A DNA stretch of 64,000 bases from Tetradesmus obliquus. Its lineage: Eukaryota > Chlorophyta > Chlorophyceae > Sphaeropleales > Scenedesmaceae. Below are positions 1 through 15,125 of this stretch, piece by piece; position 1 is the first letter of the stretch; each line of letters begins with the position of its first letter. The stretch spans positions 4,574,501 to 4,638,500 of the forward strand of contig CP126201.1 of assembly GCA_030272155.1 (NCBI GenBank), given 5' to 3'. The notes beneath the pieces were generated by a model. The model saw only the letters and a program-made list of their open reading frames with translations. It had not been told where the DNA came from and did no database searches. The translations under genes and the position numbers were made by a program.

Positions 1-421
1 TGCGGTTCCTGCATGTGTAAATTGGATCTGCTTGGCTGCCATTACGCTCATCAGTGAGGACATTCAGGTTCATCATCATTCGCATTTGCCTCAGACACCG
101 TGTCACAGATATTTCAGAGTGACTGTCTGTTGCGGCTACCGTGCTGTGCTGTCGGTGGCAGTACAGCTGCTTTGCATGCAGGCTGGAGGTGAGCCGGCCG
201 AGAGGTTGCAGACTTAGTATGTAGAGCTGAGTGGCAGCGTAGGCAGCATGAATGTCGGGGCTCGCTAGCCTAGCTGTTACATTTGCGATTTGAACAAGAG
301 TGACACGCTTGCGAGGGGATGCCTGGCACGAATCACAACCTCCGTGTGCTGTTGCAGGGAGACATTGAAATCATTTGATTGCTGCAGTAGATCACCGCTG
401 TATATGTGAGGCTCCGATCAA
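1..421. other. 5' flank of the MYND array, no gene seen
   Basis: No coding segment with paralogue or family support was found. The stretch aligns by eye with the 5' flanks of the two downstream paralogues: a short block around 160-176 (GGCAGTACAGCTGC) has counterparts near 5375 and 10217, and a second block lies at 252-297. It is therefore most likely the promoter and 5' UTR of the first MYND copy. Confidence 0.5.
252..297 (+). promoter_or_regulatory. Conserved upstream block, MYND copy 1
   Basis: This block reads TGTCGGGGCTCG, then TAGCTGTTAC, then GATTTGAAC. The same three words recur in order before copy 2 (5466-5510) and copy 3 (10301-10350), each about 120-170 bp before the start codon, while surrounding sequence is more diverged. 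Conservation among paralogues suggests a promoter or 5' UTR element; function is inferred. Confidence 0.4.
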
Positions 422-2612
422 ATGGAGGTGTCCAGGGAAGCCCCATACATGCTCCAGTTGCAGCTGGAAAGCTTGTCTCGCGGAAGCATAGACTATTACG
501 AAGGAGGTGCCGTTGCTGGGTCAGTGCTCAAACAGTTTCGCGTGCTGCTCCGCCTGGGCAGGCATGCAGACATCCTGCACCTAGTACAGCAGCCTCAGCT
601 GGCGACAGCGCTGGGCCTAGCTTTGCAGCACACAGTGGAGCTGCTGTTCGAGCACGTGGAGCAGATGAAACTCACCACTGGCATTGTTGCCAGCATAGAG
701 CATCTGATTGACTTCGTTGTCGAGCTGTTTGCCTCGTGCAACAAGTGGGGCGGGCCAAACACCGCCATCAGCTCTCTGCTGGTAGCGCGCCAGCTGGCAG
801 AGTCAGGTGGGCTTGCACGCTGTGCAAGATGATCACTTCAAAAGCTGCAATACAGATATCTCCTGTACACCATGTGTCGTCAGTTTACCTATGGAGCTGT
901 GTATACACACACAGCTGCAGCAGCGGCACAAATGCATGCTGGGCGCGCGAGGCTAGCGCACATGAGCAATGCAAGTACATGCGGCACGTGATTGGCCTGG
1001 CAGTAGCTGCTGAGCTGGCATGTTGCGCATCTCAACTGGGACGCGTGCCTTGATCTCTGAGTGCTGCTGCTGCTGCCGCTGCTGCTGCTGCTGCTGCTGC
1101 TGCCCAATGCCTCAACCACCTGTCTTGCAGAACTGCTGCACTACTTGGCACACTACTGCAACACAGGAGCACAGCGGCTGCAGCAGCTGGCACTTGACCT
1201 GGCGTCTGCAGAGCAGCAGCAGCAGCAGCAGCGGAGCAGGATGGAGGAGTATGCAAACCTGTACCGTGCCGGCATGCTGCTGCAGCGCATCTACCTGGCT
1301 GTGTACGAGGCGTGGCCAGGCAAGCTGCTTGCAGGAAACACCATCGCCGCATGTTTCAAGCCAGCAATGCTGCTGCTGTCTGAATTGTCACGTGGCGGTA
1401 TAACTGTGGCCATACGCCCTCCCAGCCGGCATGGCAATGCCAGCAGCAGCAGCAGCGGCAGCAGCAGCAGCAGCGTTGGCAGCTGCGATGAAGACACACT
1501 CAGGAGCACCACCATAGCAATGATAACGTGGATCAGGCTCCTGGCCGAGCGCCTGCATGCAAACATTGCGGGGCAGCAGGTGTAGGCGCTGCTGCAGCAG
1601 AGCATTCAGCTGCTGGCTGAGCCTGCGCTGTACAAGCTGCTGGCGGTGGGGCTAGGTGAGCACTTGTGGTTTCATCATGTGCCTTGGCATGATCTGCAGC
1701 AGCAAATAGGCTGCTAGTTGCTGGTCAACAGTGCCCTGCATGGAAATACAGGTTCGGGGGCGCCTAGGTGAGGGGCCTGATTTGTTAGGCATGCACAGCA
1801 GCATTGATTGAAATGTTTGCCGCCTGCAGTGCCAAGTTGCTTGGTGAAATTGTACGTCACTGTAGAGAGCACAGCTGTTGCAGCGTGGGTTGAAGCGGAG
1901 TTGCGTGAGTTAGAAAGTGTTTATCAGGCGTTGCTCAAGTTTAACAGACGTTGCATGCAGGAAGTCGCACGTGGCCTTCGATACACTGTAGCACGCGCGC
2001 ACATTTCAGGGCTGTTGTTTACTGCTTACGCAATACCCTGCCGTGTGGCCTGTTGTTGTATCCGTTCTTGGCTGATGTGTGCTGACTGCTGGTGCTGCAG
2101 GTTTGGAGGTGCGCCGCATGCACAGGCAGCAGCGAGCAGCAGCAGCAGCAGTAGACGGGCAGCAGCAGCGCTCTGCAAACATTCCTGCCTGCCATCAGCA
2201 GCTGCTGCAGCAGCTGTTGCCTGGGGCGCTGCTGCTGCCTGTTGAGGTGCAGCTGTTGGCCCCTGAGCATGTGGTGTCGCTGCTGCGAGCACATGACGCG
2301 CAGTGCCTGGCGCGGGACTCCCAGCAGCAGCAGCAGCAGCAGCAGCAGCACTCGCTGCAGCAGCTGCTGCAGAGTGTTTCGTCTGGCGACTTGACTGCAG
2401 ACGCAATGTTTGACATGGTGCTGCTGCCGATGCTGCTGCAGCTGCTGCTGCTGCAGCCGCGTGATGTGCAGCTGGCTCAGCAGGTGCTGACTCTGGTTGC
2501 AGCAGCGGTGGAGTCACCAGTCATGGGAGGGCAGTATGCAGCGAGGCTACTGCTGGAGATGATGATGGTCAATTCGCCTGACGAAACACTCTGCAGCAGC
2601 TGCTGCAGCGAG

Positions 2613-2654
<42 letters not shown>

Positions 2655-2829
2655 GAGTCCCGCGCCAGGCACTGTGCTTCATGTTCAACGCGCAGCAGTG
2701 ACACCACATGCTCCGGGGCTAACTGCTGCACCTCAACAGGCAGCAGCAGCGCCCCAGGCAACAGCTACTGAGGCTACTGCTGGAGATGATGATGGTCAAA
2801 GGCTCGGGGCCTCAGCTGCTGCAGCTTAT

Positions 2830-2866
<37 letters not shown>

Positions 2867-4690
2867 GATGCTGCAGAAGACGCCGCAGCGGTGCGGAGTG
2901 CATTTGGGCGACTGGTGGTCCTGCTGACTGACCCAGGTGGGCCTTATTCCTCTAAAAGCAGCTTAAAAGCAGCCTAGTGTAATATCCCTCCTACCTCTGC
3001 TGCCGCGCATGCCACAGCTCCTCCCCAACATCAGGAACCATCTACAACACAACACAACAACACCTTGCAACGATCAGAGAGGACAAGCCTCAGGCACAAG
3101 CCCAGCAAGCCAGCATACTGCTGACCAGGGTTGTACTCGTATCTTTTCTCTCCGTTGTTGCTTCGAGCCATGGCACCGCCGCCATCCGCATATCCTGTCG
3201 TGGCAGCTGGCTGCCATGTGCTCTAGCAGCGTTAGTGATCAATGCACAAGATGCAGAGCTGTGAGGCAAGAGTTGTCACCGGTTCCGCCAGCATGGCTGG
3301 CATGCCACCTGCACAACAGTCACACTCTGCCTTAGGTCTCACATGAATACCCTTGCTGCCTGCGGTGCTGCAGCTGCAGTACCAGCCGACATGGCCACTA
3401 CTCTCGCCGCAGCATCCGCATTAGGCGGCTTCATCAGACAGGACCCGCGCAGCTGCTGCAGCACATTCGAAGCAGGGCTGCGCCTCACAGCAGGCAGCAG
3501 CCGTAGGCAGGCTTTCAACAGCATCAGCTTTGTGTGTGCAGCATTCAACACAGGCAGCAGCGCTGAGAGCAGCCCCAGGAATGCAGCGGCACAGGCGGCA
3601 CCACGCGAGCTCTTTGCGCTGCTCACCACAATGATCAAGGTGCTGGCAGCGCCAGCTGCACCAGCAGGCGGAGCAGCGGATGGAGCAGCAGCAGAAGCAG
3701 CAGCAGTAGCAGCACCCAGCGAAGAAGCAGCAGCAGCGGATGGAGCAGCAGCAGTAGCAGTAGCAGGTCCGGCGGCAGTCTTCGCACTGCCCACTGCAGC
3801 TGTCCTGCTGCAGCTGTGCATGGAGCTGCCAGCGCAGGTGCCGCTGCAGCAGCAGCTGGTGCTGCTGAGCCGCTGCTTGGCGCTGGTGGGGCAGCTGCTT
3901 GAACAGGTGCATGCGGCTGCTGCTGCTGCCAGCCCCGCCGCGCTGCAGCGGCGGCTGCAGATGAGCAGCGCCAGCGATCCCTCTGGCAGCCAGGCTTTGC
4001 GGCAGCTGCAAATGCAGATGCAGATGCTGTTTGTCGCGATTGTGAGGTCGATTGGCATCGTGGCTGCTGGCCTGGAGCAGGTGCGGCTGCCTGGCGCGCA
4101 GCAGCGGCTGCGCAGACTGCGCAGCAGCTGCAGCAGCAGCTGGAGTCGCTGCACGAGTGCGTCGAGGACCATGTCCAGCGGCTGGTTGCACTGCGTAGTG
4201 ATGGTGAGGATGATGATGATGAGATGCGGCAGCAGCAGCAGCGGCAGCCGGAGCAGGGCGCCAGCACAAGCCCAGGTGGCGCATCGTCATCTGTTGCAGC
4301 AGCTGCAGGTGCAGGTGCAGCAGGCGCCGGCACCGGTGCATCAGCAGCAGGAGCAGTTGCAGAGGGCGCGGAAGTGAGTGCAGCTGATATGCAGGAGCTT
4401 GTGCAGCAGGTGATGAGCCTGGAACTAGCACAGCAGCTGCAGCAGCTCGGTCAAGCAGTGGTGCTGCAGCTGCCGCAGCCGCTGTGGTGCTGCAACCCCA
4501 GCTGTGCCAGCTTGGTTAAGCTGAGTGAGCTGTCGCTGGTGGGCGGCAAGGGCTGTGTTTGTGCCGGCTGCAGGACAGCCAGGTTCTGCATCGTCAGCGT
4601 CGGGAGTGCCTGGAGGCGTGCTGGACCAACCAGCTGCACAGGCGGGTGTGCAAGCGCATAGCAGCTGCGGCTCAGCAGCAGCAACCGTAG
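422..4690 (+). pseudogene. MYND-type zinc-finger helical protein, paralogue 1, broken
   Basis: This is the first of three tandem four-exon genes. Exons, by alignment to the intact copy at 5640-9585, are 422-806, 1131-1655, 2101-2936 and about 3358-4690, with GT..TGCAG introns in the same places and phases. Four lesions are visible. (1) An in-frame TAG at 1583-1585 stands where copy 2 has CAG. (2) A 227-bp insertion in exon 3 (about 2571-2797) shifts frame. (3) There is an apparent two-base GC gain near 4098-4101. (4) Twelve bases replace four inside the zinc finger at 4590-4601, so the C-terminal Cys/His ligands fall out of frame although their codons survive to a TAG at 4688. MYND fingers bind proline-rich peptides in partner proteins; here the finger is interrupted. 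It is probably a decaying duplicate. Assembly error is less likely because the lesions are of several kinds. Confidence 0.8.
2571..2797. repeat. 227-bp insertion containing an inverted copy of exon 3
   Basis: The reverse complement of about 2575-2766 matches 2211-2394 of the same exon with only scattered differences, including the CAG run, which is longer in the inverted arm. The insertion is flanked by a 30-bp direct repeat (2543-2572 and 2770-2799, beginning GAGGCTACTGCTGG and ending GGTCAA). Removing 227 bp restores the reading frame of the intact paralogue. The structure looks like local template switching rather than a transposon, because the inserted sequence is the gene's own. Confidence 0.85.
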
Positions 4691-5639
4691 GCTGACTGGT
4701 TGATTATCGGTATCTGCAAAGTCAGTGCTGCAGGGTCTCTGATGCCGGTTGGCTGCGGCAGTGGACGAACTGGCTGGATGGCCACCACAAATGTAGGAAC
4801 CCATGCGGTTCATATTATTGTTCATGTTTACTGCTGTGAGCATGTACCGTAACTACGGTACTACATGCTGTAGTACACCTGTAGTGCACCAGTACTGCTG
4901 TACTGTTGGTCATGATGCAATCAGGGCATCAATGCGTATTTGCATGTTGTGCCGTCCGAAAACATAAGTTGTCATTGCGTGTGCTATTTGCAAGGACACA
5001 TGTCAATGTAAAGGAATACTGCAGTGCTGGTGGTGAAGTCATGCATACATGTCTGCGCGCACAGAAGCCCGAAATCGAATCATTTACATCTTGTCTTTGA
5101 TTTGCCAGCTTTCTGTTCAGTAGTTTCAGTTGAGCTGCGAGGAATTGACATCGCTTGGGTCCCACCCCAGCCCCTAGACCCTGCTTCAGGGGGGGTGTCT
5201 GCACGTAGATACATGTCTGCCATGTATGATACATAGCAGCCCAGCCCATCCGGCAGATGTAAATGTCACTTGCATTACTAATACTATGTGGCGACCGCAT
5301 CACTATAGCATGCAGGCATCACGTTTCCAGTCATGTTCGGCATGCAAGCTCAGCGCAGTGCTGCACAGCACCGCCGGTGGCACTACAGCTGTCTCCTGCA
5401 GGCCAGCTTAAGGAAGCTTGGCCATTCTTTCAAAAGAACGTAATCGCGTTAGGCGCCTCTGATAGATGTCGAGGCTCGGCCGTTGAGCTGTTACTTCCTG
5501 ATTTGAACTGTAGAAACGCGGGTTCCGGATGGAGGACCTCATGTGACACTGGCACGCGCGACATGACAATGCCTGCACCATACATAGCTTTCGCGCATCA
5601 GAAGATTATTGTGTCGCATCCTTCAGCGACTCCCCGCAG
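4691..5639. other. Intergenic region between MYND copies 1 and 2
   Basis: No supported exon. TGTAA motifs lie near 5006 and 5255, and a paralogue-conserved block sits at 5466-5510 (TGTCGAGGCTCG, GAGCTGTTAC, GATTTGAACT). It probably contains the 3' end of copy 1 and the promoter of copy 2. Confidence 0.5.
5466..5510 (+). promoter_or_regulatory. Conserved upstream block, MYND copy 2
   Basis: Same ordered words as at 252-297 and 10301-10350, about 130 bp before the start codon of the intact copy. Confidence 0.4.
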
Positions 5640-8600
5640 TTGGCCTCAGAGCACCCCAGTGCAAAAATGCAACACACGGACCCCCCCATGCCACAAGCCA
5701 TCCTGAATCGGCTGAAGCACTTGTACTGCTCAGGTATAGCGCCTCACCAAGGAGGAGTTGTGGCAATTCAAGCGCTCGAAGAGTTTTGCCTGCTGCTTAG
5801 CACAGGCAGGCATACTGATGTCCGGCAGCTCGTCCAGCAGCAGCAGCTGGTGCAGGTGCTGGGCAGGGCACTGAAGCACACAGTGGAGCTGCTGTTCCAG
5901 CAACTGCACCATCCAGCATTCTTTGAAGGCATTAGACGCAGCGCAGATAATCTGCTCGCCTTCCTAGCTGAGCTATTTGCCTCGCGCGACAAGTGGGGTG
6001 GGCCAGATGCTGCTGTCAGCTCTCTGCTGGTAGCGCGCCAGCTGGCAGAGTCAGGTGCGCTTGCAGAATGCGTAGGATCGGTGCAGAAATGGACCGAAAG
6101 TTCATGCTCTGCCAGCTGCACCAGATGCATTCCTGGTGGAGCTGTGTGTGTTTTGTGTGTGTGCACATGTACAATACAGCTGCAGCAGCAGCAGCAGCAG
6201 CAGCGTGGCAGCCTGCTGAGCAAGCAAGGTCAGCACAGGACTGGCACAACAATAGTACATATATCCCGCAATTCAAACGTTTCTCAGCAGCTACATGGTA
6301 CTCCAGTAGATCTGCATTGCACTCTAGCAGATCAGCATGGCGCGCGCTATTGCTGATATGCATGCCTGTATGCCTGTTTGCCACATTTGCCTGTCCTGCA
6401 GGACTGCTTCAATGCCTGGCTTTCCACTGCACCACAGCAGCACACGAGCTATCACTGCTGCTGGGACCGGCAGGGCGGCAGTCTTCGGAGCTTGAGAGGC
6501 AGCAGCAGCAGCGGCGGCTGCGGCAGTACCCAAACCTGTACAGCGCAAGCATGATGCTGCTGTGCTGCTATCTAGCCATGGCCAAGCCATGGCCAGGCAA
6601 GCTGCTTGCAGGAAACACCATTGCCGCATGCTTCAAGCCGGCACTGCGGCTGATGTGGCAGATGGTGCGTGTGGATGCAGTAATGTTCAGGCATGAAAGC
6701 AGCCTGCCGCAAGACAACAGCAGCAGCAGCAGCAGCACCATCGTCAGAACGCGCTCACACAGCAGCTTGTCAGCAGTGCTTTGGGCGAAGGTCCTGGCTG
6801 AGCGCCTGGTCAAAGACGTTGCGGGGCAGCAGGTGCAGGCGCTGCCGCAGCAGAGCATTCAGCTGCTGGCTGAGCCTGCGCTGTACAAGCTGCTGGCGGT
6901 GGGGCTAGGTGAGCAGCCTGACAAATCACATCACTAGTCAAGCCATTGCCATTACTTTGCCATTCAGCCACTGCATCAGCGACAACCGTCCTGTGCCGCA
7001 CTGAGCAGGCTGTATAACAGCCGCATGCAGTAGCACAGTCGAGGTGCTGAATAGCGCTGCCAGTGTGGGGTGCAGGCTGTGGCGCAGAGTAAGCTGCAGG
7101 GTGCGCTGAAGTAGCAACAGAATCAGCTACAGAGTGAGCTGCTGCAGCTCTTGTGCTACTGCACCCAGCTCCAGCATTGCTGTGCCTTGGAGCGAAATTG
7201 CATCTACACATGTGCTGATCATTAGAAATGTGTACTTTGCAGGTGCGGAGGTTTGCAGGATGCATCAGCATCAGCAAGCAGCAGCAGCAGCAAGTGGGCA
7301 GCGGCAACGCATTGACAAGATCTTCCCCATTCATGAGCAGCTGCTGCAGCCGCTGCTGCCTGGTGTGCTGCAGCTGGAGCTCAGTCAGCAGCTGCTGGCA
7401 CCTGAGCATGCCGTGGCCTTACTGCACATAGCACGAGAGGCCCAGGCCCTCACATGGGATGAGCAGCAGCAGCACAGCGCTGTGTCGGGCGGCTTGATAG
7501 CAGAAAGGGCGTTGGACGCTTGCCTGCTGCCGGTGCTGTTTGAGCTGCTGCTGCTGCAGCCTGGTGATGTGCAGCTGGCGCAGCGCGTGCTGACACTTGT
7601 GGCAGCAGTGATGGAGGCTCCGTTGATGGGAGCGCCGCATGCGTGGAAGACAGTGCTGGATCTCTTCCTCCATGTCAACGCGCCTGAACTGCTGCAGCTC
7701 ATCAACCGCAGCAGCAGCAGCAGCAGCGGTGGTTTAGAAGACGTGAAAGCGCTGCAGGGCGCATTCGGCGGGCTGGTGGTGCAGCTGACTGACCTAGGTG
7801 GGTGGCCCTTGCTGCCAGGAACGCTGTGCTGTTCAAAGCTGGTGCTGTCGCTGATCTGCCGTACGTAAGCGTTGTCAGCAGCGACACGCATGCTGCAGGG
7901 CTGCCAGACAGCCGGCTGGGTGCTAGGGGTGCGAGTGCTGCTGCTCGGCTGTGGTGCTGCATGTGCAACAGGAAGCTGACGCTTGTTGAGCTGCTCGTGC
8001 TGCAGCCTGCTGTCTGTTGCCAGGCGCAGCCCTGCCTAGGTGCTGCAGCTGCTGGCTGGAGCTCTGACCGAGTGACACTCCTGTCGCTGCCTGTTGTGCT
8101 TCAGGGTATTCTGACGAGGACAGCAGCGCCGCCGCAGTAGCTGCAGCCATCAGCAAGTCTCCAGCCAGCTGCTGCAGCACTCTGGAGGCAGGGCTGCGCC
8201 TGGCAGCAGACAGCGGGCTGCCGCAGGAGCAGCTCAACAACAGCGTCAGCTTCCTGTGCTGCGCCCTTGAGCTGGCCTCTGAGGAGGAGAGCGAAGGCGC
8301 CCGCGCGCCAGGGATGCCAGCCAGGAATGCAGCGGCCGAGGCGGCACCTCGCGAGCTGTTTGCGCTGCTCACCACAATGATGAAAGTGCTGGCTGTACGA
8401 GCACCGCCAGCAGCCAGCGAAGCAGCAGCCGCGCCACCAGCACCGCCAGCAGCCAGCTCAGCAGCAGCAGCAGCAGCAGCAAGCATGGCAGGCTGCACTC
8501 TGCCCAATGCAGGCGGGCTGCTGGAATTCTTACTGGAGCTGCCGGAGCAGCTGCCGCTGCAGCAGCGGCTGGTGCTGCTGGCTCGCTGCATGGCGCTGGT

Positions 8601-9585
8601 GGGGCAGCTGCTCGCACAAGTACATGCAGCGCCTGCTGCAGCCAGCAGCCAGGAGCAGCTGCAGCACCTGCAGCTGACTGGTGGGGGTGGATGTGCCCTC
8701 TTCATTCCACTTGCGGCGGTAAAGCCGCAGCTTATCATGCTGCTTGGCAACATCTTGAGGGCTGCTGGTGCCATAGAGATCGGCCTTGAGGAGCTGCAGC
8801 TGCCTGGCACAGCAGCAGCTGCCGAGCAGGCTGTGCAGCAGCTGGCGCAGCAGCTACAGGCGCTGCAAGAGTGTGCTGTGAGCTGTCTCAGGCAGCAGCG
8901 TGTGCTGTCTGCTGGCAGTGATGAGGAGGGTGACGAGGGGTGCTGGACCAATGAAGAAGCAGAAGACGCTAATGAGGAAGCAGGAGACCAAGTTGAGCAG
9001 GTAGAGCAGGCAGAGCAGCTGCACAGGACACGTGACAGCGTCGCGCATGAGGCAGGGGAGCAGCTTGCCTCGCCGCACAGACAGCCTGAGCACGGCATCA
9101 CACCACATCAAGACACGGGCAGGACAGTGCAGCAGCAGCAGCAGGAAGAGGGGCAGGAAGGTACCAGCACATGCTCAGGAGCATCATCAGCATCTGCTGC
9201 TGCGGCAGCAATGGTGGCTGCAGGTGCAGATGCAGCAGACGATGATGACGGTGCAGCAGAAGCAGCAGGGACAGCGCCAGTGAGTGATGCCAGCATGCAG
9301 GAGCTCATCCGGCAGGTGATGAGCCCAGAGCTGGCGCAGCAGCTGCAGCAGCTAGGGTCAGCAGTAATAGTGCAGCTGCCGCAGCCGCTGTGGTGCTGCA
9401 ACCCCAGCTGTGCCAGCTTAGCTAAGCTGAGTGAGCTGGCGCTGGTGGGAGGCAAGGGCTGCGTGTGCAGCGGCTGCAGGGCTGCGCGCTTCTGCAGCAG
9501 GGAGTGCCTGCAGGCGTGCTGGACCAACCAGCTGCACCGGCGAGTGTGCAAACGGATTGCAGCAGCTGCCGAGGAGCAGCAGTAG
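5640..9585 (+). CDS. MYND-type zinc-finger protein with long helical N-terminus, intact paralogue 2
   Basis: Exons 5640-6054, 6402-6908, 7243-7797 and 8105-9585 join in consistent phase (all introns phase 1) to 985 aa. Residues 1-920 are predicted helical and rich in Leu, Gln and Ala, with Gln/Ser runs from CAG/AGC tracts and an acidic stretch just before the finger; no catalytic domain is recognised. Residues about 924-974 form a MYND finger: CNPSC, a CSGC pair, FCSREC and HRRVC supply the Cys/His ligands. MYND fingers usually mediate protein-protein contacts, so an adaptor or regulatory role is inferred. A second in-frame Met at 5667 is an alternative start. It stops at TAG, with TGTAA signals at 9722 and 9779. 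It is the only undamaged member of the array. Confidence 0.8.
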
Positions 9586-9707
9586 GCCGATAAATGACAT
9601 AGCCAGCGCTGCCTGGTGTCTGGTGATGGTAGATGGCTGCAGCAGTGGGCATTCGAGTGAAGGATCATGCAATCCAGTAGCCACATATGCTTTGTTGCTT
9701 TAATCCA

Positions 9708-9803
9708 CTGCGCAGTCCTGCTGTAATCAGCCCTCAATGTGTGTTTGATGCTCGGAGCATGCACTGCGGATTCCTGCTGTAATCAGGCCTCAATGTGCGT
9801 TTT
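9708..9803 (+). terminator. Tandemly duplicated 3'-end segment with two TGTAA signals
   Basis: About 42 bp (ACTGCG, TCCTGCTGTAATCAG, CCTCAATGTG) occurs twice, from 9708 and from 9763. Each copy contains TGTAA, the usual green-algal polyadenylation signal, 137 and 194 bp after the stop of the intact MYND gene. Two alternative transcript ends are plausible. Confidence 0.5.
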
Positions 9804-10300
9804 CCCGTTCCGCAATTCCAACATAGATGGTAATGCCACAATACCATAATAAGGAGGAGCAGCAGCATCACCACATTGAAGTTTAAGCAGCCATGCTGGC
9901 CTGGGGGCCCCTTCTTGCTATGTGAGTACGCATTATGTTGCATGCGCTTGTAATGTATGACCTGCGCGCACGTTGTAACCCTTTAAGCTGTGCTGCTGGC
10001 AGGGATACGTATCAGCAACACTACAGTGCAGGTGTTGCAGTCATGCAGACATGGCCAGCCTATCATACACATGTGAGGCGGTTGTCCCCATGTCACCAGG
10101 CTTACTGCAGTCCTCCATGCGATTGTGATCGCCCACTGTATCATGCACGCACACCGTTTTTAATCGTTTGGCATCCAAGCTCAGCAATGTGCGCAGAGCT
10201 GTACGGTATTGCCAATGGCACTACAGCTGCCTTTACTGGCAAGCTGGAGGCCCGTGAACAACAGGTATACACGTCCGACCAAAACGTAAGCAGCAGCAGG

Positions 10301-10350
10301 TGTCGAGGCTCGGCTGCCTAGCTGTTACTTTTTCATTTGAACTGCAGTGA
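10301..10350 (+). promoter_or_regulatory. Conserved upstream block, MYND copy 3
   Basis: TGTCGAGGCTCG, TAGCTGTTAC and CATTTGAACTG occur in the same order and spacing as upstream of the other two copies. Confidence 0.4.
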
Positions 10351-10468
10351 CGCGGTTTTGCGGTGGGGACCTCACTGGTCACTCCACGCATGAGATGCCC
10401 GGACCCTTTACAACCATTGAAAGGAAGCATTATATACGCTGTGTGAATCTATCAGTGAAGTACCGCTG

Positions 10469-14531
<4,063 letters not shown>

Positions 14532-15125
14532 GTTGCAAGCCAGAACTGCACGACCTTTGATGCTAGTTGGCTGCGGAATCGCGGCAGATTGTCTTTGAAA
14601 AAGTTCAGACTGAACTGTTCAGTGCTTTTGGCAGGAGGCATGCACTGCGGCTCCTTCAAGGAGCCGCCAAGTTGGCGATGCCTGTGGCATCGGGGCCTTT
14701 AAGCATGCTGTGTTTTGATCGAATTCGTCGTCAAACCAAGTACAAGCATTGCTGGGTCGCCTAGGCTGCCAGAGGTCAAAACTGTGTGGTCTCCCACCTG
14801 TGATCATTGGCAGTCACTGGGATAACAGTTACCCTGGACAATGAGAGGTTGGAATGGAGCAGCCGCTGCTGTGTAACACCACCAAAGCTTGTGCTGCTAA
14901 ACAAAAGAGGGCGGCATGTCACTGCCAGCAAATGCTCGCCGGCAACACCGCTTTGACCTCCTCACGCACCCTGGTCTCAACCACTAGGGTTGTGTATGAC
15001 CCCAACTGCACGAGCCTTCTTATGCAGATCAGCAGATACAGCACCAGCGAAGCGATTTCTTCACGGTAGACATCAGATCACTGTAGCTTCCTGTGTTGCG
15101 TCGGTGTGTGCACGTCGATGCCACC
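14532..15125. other. Intergenic region
   Basis: Holds the 3' flank of MYND copy 3 (TGTAA at 14872) and the promoter of the DUF7794-like gene. No exon is supported. Confidence 0.5.

Larger units (their letters stand above)
9586..10468. other. Intergenic region between MYND copies 2 and 3
   Basis: No gene seen. It contains a duplicated poly(A)-signal segment (9708-9803) and the conserved upstream block of copy 3 (10301-10350). Confidence 0.5.

Noticed and set aside
2543..2799. Transposon insertion in MYND copy 1
   Set aside because: The 30-bp flanking repeat resembles a target-site duplication, but the insert is an inverted copy of the same exon, so local template switching is simpler.
889..4431. 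Long open frames of poly-Leu, poly-Cys, poly-Ala or poly-Ser on both strands
   Set aside because: CAG/CTG tracts stay open in all six frames. Only frames that agree with paralogues, splice phase or a known family were kept.
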